Program-made: the position numbers and the translations under genes | In this document: piece after piece, positions 1-7,752 of the stretch | How positions within the stretch are numbered: position 1 is the stretch's first letter | Layout: each line of letters begins with the position of its first letter | The notes under the pieces: generated by a model | The model's input: the letters and a program-made list of their open reading frames with translations, nothing else | Told to the model about the DNA's origin: nothing | The model's database searches: none | Origin: Prevotellaceae bacterium | GTDB lineage: Bacteria > Bacteroidota > Bacteroidia > Bacteroidales > UBA932 | Reading direction: 5' to 3' | Assembly (NCBI GenBank): GCA_031266935.1 | Contig: JAISAC010000212.1 | Coordinates: 1 to 34,589, forward strand | DNA length: 34,589 bases

Positions 1-119
1 TTTAGCATACGGGGACAAGCAGGAGGCTCCCGCTAAGTCCCGCAGAGCCTGCCCCGAGCGTAGCCGAGGGGGACGACACTTTTATATCCGTTATATGTTA
101 TTTATTTCTTATCCCTTAA

Positions 120-166
120 ACGCCAAAAGCACGATTACCAAACCAAGGTAATCATGCTTTTGGCGT
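120..166. terminator. Long near-perfect hairpin downstream of rpsT, probable terminator
   Basis: acgccaaaagcacgattacc / ggtaatcatgcttttggcgt inverted repeat (one G.T pair), 7-nt loop; T-tract weak. Confidence 0.6.
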
Positions 167-193
167 TGTTCTCCTCCTAATCCTTGCAGGCGC

Positions 194-448
194 TTACGAC
201 AGCTTGTTTACGTGCAGGGCAAGCGAACTTTTCAGGTTGCTTGCTTTGTTCTTGTGCACCACGCTGATTTTTGCCAGCCTGTCCAGCATGCTCGACACCT
301 TGGGGAGCAAGGCCACCGCGGCGTCCTTGTCGTTAGTATTGCGCAAAGCCTTTACAGCGTTGCGGGTAGTGCGCGCGTAGTAGCGGTTGTGCAGCCTCCG
401 CTTTTGGTCTTGGCGAATTCTTTTAATTGCAGATTTTATATTTGCCAT
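194..448 (-). CDS. rpsT: 30S ribosomal protein S20
   Basis: [36 protein letters not shown] is typical S20; start trimmed to the ATG at 448. Confidence 0.95.
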   Translation of the reverse strand: MANIKSAIKRIRQDQKRRLHNRYYARTTRNAVKALRNTNDKDAAVALLPKVSSMLDRLAKISVVHKNKASNLKSSLALHVNKLS

Positions 449-501
449 CGCTATTAGTATTATAATAATTGACAACTTTGTTTCTTTTTCTGTTGTAAAA
501 G

Positions 502-573
502 TAGCCCATAGGAGAGTTGAACTCCTCTTTTCAGAATGAAAATCTGACGTCCTAGCCGATAGACGAATGGGCC
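502..573 (-). tRNA. tRNA-Glu (anticodon TTC)
   Basis: Reverse complement GGCCCATTCGTCTATCGGCTAGGACGTCAGATTTTCATTCTG...GTTCAACTC...ATGGGCT folds as a cloverleaf; anticodon loop TTTTCAT. Confidence 0.92.
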
Positions 574-594
574 GGTCCTATTTTTTCAGGACTG

Positions 595-625
595 CAAAGG
601 TAATTCAAATTTTTATTTTGCCAAA
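595..625 (-). promoter_or_regulatory. Bacteroidetes-type promoter for tRNA-Glu/rpsT
   Basis: Minus strand TTTG-N19-TACCTTTG. Confidence 0.75.
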
Positions 626-718
626 AAAAACGGCATTTTTTTTCGGCTAAATCTTTTTTGGGTGGTGTACATGTTTTATTGATATTGGGTTTTAATTATG
701 CTACACGCAGCTTAGCGG

Positions 719-1927
719 TCAACCAATTCGCGACCTCTTCGGCTTTACGTTGGGGAGAAAAGCAGCCACAACGCCCAGCAGCGGCATGAACGAGCAGAGG
801 TTATAAACGTACGCCAAGCTTTTGGCGTCGGCAACGCTGCCCAGCACGGCGGCGGCCACGCCGGCAATGCCGAACGCAAGGCCGAAAAACAGGCCGGATA
901 TAAGCCCTATTCGCGTGGGAAGCAGCTCCTGCGCGTAAACAAGTATGGCCGAGAAAGCCGACGAAAGGACAAGGCCAATGACAACGCTCAGCGCGCACGT
1001 CCACATCAGGCCGACGTGCGGCATCATCAGCGAAAAGGGAGCGGTGCCCAAAATGGATATCCAGATGACGTACTTTCGCCCAAAGCGGTCGCCAATAGGC
1101 CCTCCCAGCAGCGTACCCGCTGCCGAGGCAAAAAGAAACGCAAACAGGAACAGCTGCGATTGCTGGGTGGTAACGCCGAATTTCTCTATCAGGTAAAACG
1201 TGTAGAAGCTGCTCAGGCTTGCCATGTACACGTACTTGGAAAAAATCAGCACCAAGAGTATGGCCAGCGAAAAGTAAATTTTCTTCTTCGACAGGCGCAC
1301 CCGGTGAACGACCTCCTTTGTGGCTACGCTGGAGCGCATGAGCTGTATTTTTTTCCTGTACCACCTTACAATCGGGCTTTTTGTGAGCAGCGATATGACG
1401 GCAATGCCGGCAAATACGGCGATGTAGCGCTGCCCGTTTGGGGCAACAATGGCGGCGGCCAGCAGCGGCCCCAGAGAGCCGCCAAAATTTCCGCCCACCT
1501 GAAAGATAGATTGCGCCAGCCCGTGGCGACCTCCGGAGGCAATGTGGGTCAAGCGCGAGGCCTCGGGGTGAATGACCGACGACCCCAACCCGATAAACGC
1601 TACGGCGAGCATCACCCAGCAGATGGAGCCGGCAAATGCAAGTACCATCAGGCCGGTCATGGTGGAGATGGTGCCTGCGCTGAGGTACCACGCCCCGGGG
1701 CGCCTGTCGAAAAGAACGCCAAACAGGGGCTGAAACACGGAGGCGCACAGCTGATAGACCAGCACAATCAGCCCTATCTGCCCAAAAGTTAGCGACAGGC
1801 TATCCTTAATAACCGGATAAACCGCGGCAACAGCAGACTGAAAAGCGTCGTTGAAAAGATGCGCCAGGCTCAGGTACAGCAGCATGGAAATGGATGTCCC
1901 TGCGGCAGCCGAAGTCGAATTTTTCAT
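719..1927 (-). CDS. MFS transporter, fosmidomycin-resistance (Fsr)-like
   Basis: 402 aa, multiple TM segments, LAHLFNDAFQSAVAAVYPVIKDSLSLTFGQIGLI and FGVLFDRRPG motifs. Confidence 0.85.
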   Translation of the reverse strand: MKNSTSAAAGTSISMLLYLSLAHLFNDAFQSAVAAVYPVIKDSLSLTFGQIGLIVLVYQLCASVFQPLFGVLFDRRPGAWYLSAGTISTMTGLMVLAFAGSICWVMLAVAFIGLGSSVIHPEASRLTHIASGGRHGLAQSIFQVGGNFGGSLGPLLAAAIVAPNGQRYIAVFAGIAVISLLTKSPIVRWYRKKIQLMRSSVATKEVVHRVRLSKKKIYFSLAILLVLIFSKYVYMASLSSFYTFYLIEKFGVTTQQSQLFLFAFLFASAAGTLLGGPIGDRFGRKYVIWISILGTAPFSLMMPHVGLMWTCALSVVIGLVLSSAFSAILVYAQELLPTRIGLISGLFFGLAFGIAGVAAAVLGSVADAKSLAYVYNLCSFMPLLGVVAAFLPNVKPKRSRIG

Positions 1928-1934
1928 GCAGCAG

Positions 1935-2705
1935 TTACCCCTTGTTTATGCTCCTCAGCCTGATTTGCGTGAGCATACGCTTGGTGTCGAGGGTAAAATC
2001 GCTGTTCATTATCCAGGAGTAGTAGCTGGGGTCTTTGGCCAGCACATCGACCACCTTTTTCCCCTTGTACTTGCCAAAGTTGATAATTTCGTTACCGTTG
2101 CCGTCCAGCGCTATGCGCCCTGCATAGTCAACGTTGCGGCTTTTGGACGAGAACTCCGCCAGGAAAGCCATATCGTTTTGCAGCTCGCTGTAGCGATCCA
2201 GCTGCGCCAGCAGCACATCGTAGGTGGCGCGCGTATCGGCTTCGGCGCTGTGGGCATTCGCCAAGTCTTTTTGGCAGTAAAATTTGTATGCCGCTACCAG
2301 CGTACGCTGCTCCATCCGGTGGAATATGTTTTGCACATCCACCAGGTGGCGGCTGCGAAAATCAACGTCAACGTCGGCGCGCAAAAACTCCTCCACCAGC
2401 AGCGGTATGTCAAACTTGATAGAGTTGTAGCCTGCTATATCGCACCCCTCAAGGTAGGCCGCCAAAGATTTGGCGACCTCCTTAAATACAGGGCAATCTT
2501 TCACATCCTCATCGGTAATGCCGTGCACCTTGGTTGCCTCCGCCGGAATAGGGATGGTGGGGTTAATGCGCATCGTTTTCACCACCTCGCCTCCGTTGGG
2601 CATTATCTTTATGATGGAGATTTCGACAATTCTATCGCGCGAAACATCTACGCCTGTGGTTTCGAGGTCAAGAACGGCTAAGGGAATTTTCAAGTTCAGT
2701 TGCAT
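1935..2705 (-). CDS. 3'-5' exonuclease, DnaQ/Pol III epsilon-like, with C-terminal DUF3820-like segment
   Basis: AVLDLETTGVDVSRDRIVEI ExoI motif, HSAEADTRATYDVL ExoIII; C-terminal INFGKYKGKKVVDVLAKDPSYYSWI. Confidence 0.88.
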   Translation of the reverse strand: MQLNLKIPLAVLDLETTGVDVSRDRIVEISIIKIMPNGGEVVKTMRINPTIPIPAEATKVHGITDEDVKDCPVFKEVAKSLAAYLEGCDIAGYNSIKFDIPLLVEEFLRADVDVDFRSRHLVDVQNIFHRMEQRTLVAAYKFYCQKDLANAHSAEADTRATYDVLLAQLDRYSELQNDMAFLAEFSSKSRNVDYAGRIALDGNGNEIINFGKYKGKKVVDVLAKDPSYYSWIMNSDFTLDTKRMLTQIRLRSINKG

Positions 2706-2739
2706 CTCTTTCTTCTATTTTTTTCTCTCTCACCCCCGC

Positions 2740-3864
2740 CTACGAGTTAATCATCATTGGCATAAGCAGCATGAGCGTATCCTCTTTTTCAGCGTCTTCG
2801 CCTACGGGCAAAATAAGTCCGGCGCGCCCCGGGTCGGAGAACTCAAGGCATACCTCCTGCGTGTGGAGGTTCATCAGTATTTCTATAAGGAACGCCGATT
2901 TGAAGCCAATTTCCAGCTCGTCGCCCTCGTACTGGCAGGCAATGCGCTCTACTCCCGATTGCGAGAAGTCGAGGTCTTGCGCAAGTATGGTTATCTGGTT
3001 TTCGGAAAGCTTCAGGCGAATAAGGCCTGTTCCCGCCGGCCCCAGCGGCGCGATACGCTTCACCACCGATAGCAGCTCCAGCCGGTCTATGCTTACCTTG
3101 TTGGGGTTGTCCGTAGGGATAACGGTGTTGTATGCGGGGAAAATACCCTCTATCAGGCGGCACACCAGCTTGTAGCCCTCTAAGCTGAAGACGGCGTTCT
3201 TGCTGTCAAAAACAACCTCCACCATGTCCGGCTCCTTGTTCAGGATGTTGCGCAGCAGCGCGGCAGGTTTTTTGGGCAAAATGAAGGAGGCGCTGCCCTC
3301 GGTTTTCACGTCGGGGCGGCGGTAGCGTACCAGCTTGTGGGCGTCCGAGGCCACAAACGTAGCGCAGTCGCCCGTCATGTCGAAGTAAATGCCGTTCATC
3401 ACGGGGCGCAGCTCGTCCGAAGCCGAGGCAAAAATCGTTTTCAGAATACCCTCGTTGAGCGTTATCGCCTCAAAGCCGATGGTGGTAGCGCCTTCTTCGA
3501 TGGTGGGCACCTTGGGAAATTCTTGCGGGTCAAAGCCCGGCAGCGTGAGCTTACCCGTTGCCCAGCTGATTTCGATTTGGAAGGTATCGGGATTAGCCGT
3601 GATGGTGAGAGGCTGCTCGGGAAACTCTTTGAGCGATTCTGCCATCATGCGGGGCGCCGCTACGCTCCCCTCCTCCTGTACGCTGGGGACGTCGATTTCG
3701 GAAATAAGCGTGGTCTCAAGGTCGGACGCCATCATGGTCAGCTTGCCGTCGTGAAGCTTGAGCAGAATGTTGTCCAGAATGGGCAGCGTATTCTTGCTGT
3801 TCATCACTTTTCCCATTAGCTGCAGGTGGTTAAGCAGCTCTGTGCTTGGAATAACAAATTTCAT
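2740..3864 (-). CDS. dnaN: DNA polymerase III beta subunit (sliding clamp)
   Basis: 374 aa; MKFVIPSTELLNHLQLMGKVMNSKNTLPILDNIL ... LMLLMPMMINS. Confidence 0.95.
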   Translation of the reverse strand: MKFVIPSTELLNHLQLMGKVMNSKNTLPILDNILLKLHDGKLTMMASDLETTLISEIDVPSVQEEGSVAAPRMMAESLKEFPEQPLTITANPDTFQIEISWATGKLTLPGFDPQEFPKVPTIEEGATTIGFEAITLNEGILKTIFASASDELRPVMNGIYFDMTGDCATFVASDAHKLVRYRRPDVKTEGSASFILPKKPAALLRNILNKEPDMVEVVFDSKNAVFSLEGYKLVCRLIEGIFPAYNTVIPTDNPNKVSIDRLELLSVVKRIAPLGPAGTGLIRLKLSENQITILAQDLDFSQSGVERIACQYEGDELEIGFKSAFLIEILMNLHTQEVCLEFSDPGRAGLILPVGEDAEKEDTLMLLMPMMINS

Positions 3865-4102
3865 TGCGTTGAATAGGTATTGGTGCTTCCTGCTTGCTTT
3901 GCCTGCGGCAAAGGGGGGCGGGAAGCGGGTTAAAACTTATGCACAATATGCTTTACCACAACCTCGTTTTGTCGGGTCTCGCGGTATTTTATGCACGGCA
4001 AAATTATAAAAACATTCGCACACGCGGCGCAAATGTTTATAACTCTCATGGGGCACAGGTAACGTAGTGGTAGTGAAATTTTTGAATTAAATTTTATGAA
4101 CA

Positions 4103-5089
4103 TTATTTTGTCAAAAAGAAGTTGACATCTTTGATAAGCAGGTCAAAATCAACCCACAGGGCAACAGCGAGATTTGGATCGTCGCCCTGCTGCAGGTAGC
4201 AGCGGTTAAGGTCAACCTTGGTTGGCCGGCCAAAATCGTCGAGCGCGTCGCCCACCGGCATGTAGAAGAGCTTGAGGACGTCGGTAGCGCCATCTCTACC
4301 TTCAATGGTAAAAAGGTAGGCGGGGCTGGTCAGCGTAATGGCGTCAATGTCCTCCTTGCTGAGGTTTGTGACGTAGCGCTCAAAGTTTACCTCCCGGTAG
4401 TAGGAGAGGTAGCGCTGCACGCGGTCGCCGTTGGGGTTGTGAAATACCTCTCCGCTGTACAGCATTGCTATTTCTGCCCGGCCAAGCGTATCGAGGCTCA
4501 GCCTGAACGATTGCTCGGGCTTGCTCAAATCCTCCACCGCGATGGCCGCTATCTGCGATGGCGCCATGCTTACGGCCACCGTTTTGTACCAGAACAGCGG
4601 GTTGGCGTCCAGCAGCGAGAAGATGTTCAGCTCTTCGTTGCCGCGCACCTCAAGCGCGTACGGTTTTTCGGCATAAATAGCGCCTACCGGCATGGTGTCT
4701 ATTGCGCAAATGGTGTAGCTGCGCATTTTTCCTATCCAGTCCGACAGCGACACGCGCAGCGCTACGCCTTGCAGCTGCCGGTACGCTTCGGTATACTCTG
4801 CCGGCAGCGGGTATTTTACTTGCAGCATTTGCAGCGCAAACAGGGCGTCGGCAACCCTCTCCTGCTGCGCTACCTTGTCGCCCTCAACGTACCACGTGCC
4901 GCCCCGCCTGCGCAGCTGCACCTGCTGCTCGCCGTCGGAAATGGCGATGCGGCATACCTTGTTGGCGTCAATAAAGCCAAAGTCGGTAGCGCCCACCAGC
5001 AGCGACCGGCCAAAAGCAAGCAGCAGCGTTGCCGCCGCCACAATCAGCCCAAGCGCAATAAAGATTTGCTTACGGTTTGTTGTTTGCAT
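4103..5089 (-). CDS. Membrane-anchored DUF4340-like protein
   Basis: 328 aa with N-terminal TM, then VCRIAISDGEQQVQLRRRGGTWYVEG pattern. Confidence 0.5.
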   Translation of the reverse strand: MQTTNRKQIFIALGLIVAAATLLLAFGRSLLVGATDFGFIDANKVCRIAISDGEQQVQLRRRGGTWYVEGDKVAQQERVADALFALQMLQVKYPLPAEYTEAYRQLQGVALRVSLSDWIGKMRSYTICAIDTMPVGAIYAEKPYALEVRGNEELNIFSLLDANPLFWYKTVAVSMAPSQIAAIAVEDLSKPEQSFRLSLDTLGRAEIAMLYSGEVFHNPNGDRVQRYLSYYREVNFERYVTNLSKEDIDAITLTSPAYLFTIEGRDGATDVLKLFYMPVGDALDDFGRPTKVDLNRCYLQQGDDPNLAVALWVDFDLLIKDVNFFLTK

Positions 5090-5154
5090 TTATTTTAAAA
5101 ATTAAACGGTTAAAAATATTTTTTGCTTGGCTAATCAAGGCTATCTTTCGCCGC

Positions 5155-5313
5155 TCATATAGGAAATTTCGCAGCCCGCTTAAACCATTCGTATGCTTTC
5201 ATCATTTCTGCCCGTCTTTCGGGTGAGATTTTCTGCACATTTTCCATTGCCTTCTCAAACCGACGCGCGTCAGCGCCGGTAATAACCGGAGTTGCTTTAA
5301 TTGGCCTTGCCAT
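5155..5313 (-). CDS. Small ORF (52 aa), basic/helical, antitoxin-like
   Basis: Not in supplied track (below size cutoff). MARPIKATPVITGADARRFEKAMENVQKISPERRAEMMKAYEWFKRAAKFPI*, preceded by a consensus promoter at 5341-5372. Confidence 0.75.
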   Translation of the reverse strand: MARPIKATPVITGADARRFEKAMENVQKISPERRAEMMKAYEWFKRAAKFPI

Positions 5314-5340
5314 AGCTACTAATTTTTTTTAATGATATCA

Positions 5341-5372
5341 CAAAGGTAAAATATAAATTTCTCATACACAAA
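5341..5372 (-). promoter_or_regulatory. Promoter for the 52-aa ORF
   Basis: Minus strand TTTG-N20-TACCTTTG. Confidence 0.75.
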
Positions 5373-5408
5373 TACAAGTATTGCTTACAAGCTAAATGTA
5401 CGAAAGCG

Positions 5409-7439
5409 CTAATCTCCTCCCGCTACCTGCGGCTTTGAGCAGTCAACAGTTAAGCAGTTGCCAATCATTCTATTGTTGTACTGCTGCATAAATCCTTTAG
5501 CCTTATTCTCAAGAAGCAGAGTAATGTCAGTACTATCTTTTTCATGTTGAGAAAGTATGTTTTGCCGCATCATTCTGTCGCTTTTTATGTCGTACAGCGC
5601 CAGCGATTTTTCGCCGTCAAAAAGCAGCAGGTATTGCCTGTAAAAAACATGGTACACCTCGTTGATAAAGTTGATGGCAAAATGCTCTTTGCTCTGGTCG
5701 ATGGCATCCTGCCCAAAGGCAATAAAAGGCTCGTCGCAGCGGAGTATGCTCATGATGGTAGGCATAATATCCGTTTGCTGCGCTACGTTATCTATCATGC
5801 CGTGCAAGCTTCCGTTGGGGGTAAAAAAGATGATGGGGATGGCCATTTGGTCGGCGTCGTTTTGCGATTCGGGGAAGATGTGCCTGTTGGCGTGGTCGGC
5901 GGTGAGCACAAAGAGCGTATTGCCGTACCACGGCTGCTTTTTTGCCGTTTCAAAAAAGCGCTGTAAGGCAAAATCGGTGTAGCTTATGCACTTGAGTATG
6001 GGGTCGGGGCCTTCGGGAAAAACGTCTGCGTACCTTTTGGGCAGCTTAAACGGATGGTGCGATGAAATGGTGAACACCGCGCTGCAAAACGGCTGCCGTT
6101 GCTCCGACAGCTTGAGCGCCATAAACTGCAAAAACTCTTCATCCCAAATTCCCCAAACGCCGTCGTGGTCGCGCTTGTTGCCGTACTCGTTTTCGCCAAA
6201 AAAGGTGTCAAATCCCGCTGTTTGCGCAAACGTCCAAAATCCCATGGCTTCGGGCAAAGAGCCGTGAAAAAAGGAGGTGCTGTAGCCCTTTCTTTTCAGC
6301 AAGCCGGCAACGCTGTTCACCATGTTGCCGGAGTACGGCGAGCCGATAAACGGCATGTGCAGCGAAGGTATTCCCGCCAGCACCGACGGCATTGCCTCTA
6401 CTGACCTTCGCCCGTTGGCGTAGCTCGACGTAAAGGTCAAGCCTTGCGCAACAAGCGTATCCACAAACGGCGTGTATCCCCTGTAATTTCCGCTGTCTAA
6501 ATCCTTGTTGAGCGCCCCCACGTGCTCGCGCGACAAGCTCTCCCAAATAATGATGACCACATTCATGGGGTTGAACGCCGCTCCGCCGGCGCTTGGCGTT
6601 GTCGCAGGGTTATACGCGGCTTCGAGCGTCTCCTGGCTGTCAAAAAAATTGATGTGAGCGAGGTTTCTTTTGCCCAGCGTTCTAAAAATGCAAAAAGGCG
6701 TATTTTGAACAATGCCCATTTCCAGCGGCTTTTTTACGTACTGCACGGCATCGTTCAGCCTGAGGGGGTGGGCAATGACGTTAACGCCGCCTCTCATGCC
6801 AACAACGCACAGCGCCGCCACAACCACCATCATGACGGTGGAGCCTGCGTAAAACGCAATGTTGGCAGCTAAGCCGCGACCGAAAACCGGCCTGACGGTT
6901 TTGCGGTACAGCAGCGCCAGCGCTGCTACAAGCGCTACCCAGATGAGCCACATATACCAAAAATCCACCAGAAAATGTCCCAACAAATCGCCATAGTTGT
7001 TTTCGGCGGCAAACTCTCGGAAAACGTCGGCAGTGGTGCGCCTCAGCGTAAATTTGAAGTAAATGACGTCGGCGCAGTTACCGGCAAGCATAACGGCGTT
7101 GACAACCACAAAAAACACCTTGAGCGCTTTTTGGTAAGCAGCGCTGTAGCGGAATTTAAAAGGTATGATAAATAGCGCGATATAGACAATGTTGCCCCAT
7201 ATCAGCGCAGAAATGTCAAAACGTAAGCCGCCTGCAAAGATAGGCCAGATTTGCCTTGCCGATGTATCCGGAAAAAAATCGCGGTTGAAGATATAAAATA
7301 TCAGCCGGCAAACGGAAAACAGCAGCATCATCAACGCCATGTTCCGCGCCAGCACAGCGTAGCTGTTACGGCTATATTTTTTTTTACTAATGCTGACGAG
7401 ACACGTAGCCATAGCGAGCAAAATTTTCTTCATGTGCAT
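5409..7439 (-). CDS. LTA synthase (LtaS)-family sulfatase/phosphoglycerol transferase-like membrane protein
   Basis: 676 aa, N-terminal TM block, VVIIIWESLSREHVG, SYANGRRSVEAMPSVLAGIPSL, FVLTADHANR sulfatase motifs. Confidence 0.88.
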   Translation of the reverse strand: MHMKKILLAMATCLVSISKKKYSRNSYAVLARNMALMMLLFSVCRLIFYIFNRDFFPDTSARQIWPIFAGGLRFDISALIWGNIVYIALFIIPFKFRYSAAYQKALKVFFVVVNAVMLAGNCADVIYFKFTLRRTTADVFREFAAENNYGDLLGHFLVDFWYMWLIWVALVAALALLYRKTVRPVFGRGLAANIAFYAGSTVMMVVVAALCVVGMRGGVNVIAHPLRLNDAVQYVKKPLEMGIVQNTPFCIFRTLGKRNLAHINFFDSQETLEAAYNPATTPSAGGAAFNPMNVVIIIWESLSREHVGALNKDLDSGNYRGYTPFVDTLVAQGLTFTSSYANGRRSVEAMPSVLAGIPSLHMPFIGSPYSGNMVNSVAGLLKRKGYSTSFFHGSLPEAMGFWTFAQTAGFDTFFGENEYGNKRDHDGVWGIWDEEFLQFMALKLSEQRQPFCSAVFTISSHHPFKLPKRYADVFPEGPDPILKCISYTDFALQRFFETAKKQPWYGNTLFVLTADHANRHIFPESQNDADQMAIPIIFFTPNGSLHGMIDNVAQQTDIMPTIMSILRCDEPFIAFGQDAIDQSKEHFAINFINEVYHVFYRQYLLLFDGEKSLALYDIKSDRMMRQNILSQHEKDSTDITLLLENKAKGFMQQYNNRMIGNCLTVDCSKPQVAGGD

Positions 7440-7690
7440 ATAATAATTATTTTGGGTTCATTGTGCTGCACGTGGATTTGGGTGCATGGTACAGGGCTTG
7501 AAAGCGCGCAGCGCTTTGCTTCGCATATCAAATGTACAAAGCTATGCCGCGTACAGCATAAAATCAACGGCGGCAAAGTTAGGAAAAAATAATCTTACAA
7601 AAAAAGGCCAATTTAGCCAAAGTTCAGCGGTTGCAAAACCGAAAATCGGAGCACGAGCCGCTTTCTATGGTTAACTACATCGCCGCAGCA

Positions 7691-7722
7691 TTTGTAAAGA
7701 TGAGATTTTTCATGTAAGTTTG
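7691..7722 (+). promoter_or_regulatory. polA promoter
   Basis: TTTG-N20-TAAGTTTG 30 bp upstream of the polA ATG. Confidence 0.78.
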
Positions 7723-7752
7723 CAGGCCAAATAAAGAATCAACCGTATTTTC

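Noticed and set aside
801-1792. Long alternative-frame ORFs (801..1748 minus, 1016..1792 plus) overlapping the MFS gene
   Set aside because: R/H/A-rich out-of-frame translations typical of GC-biased shadow ORFs; the MFS frame is convincing.
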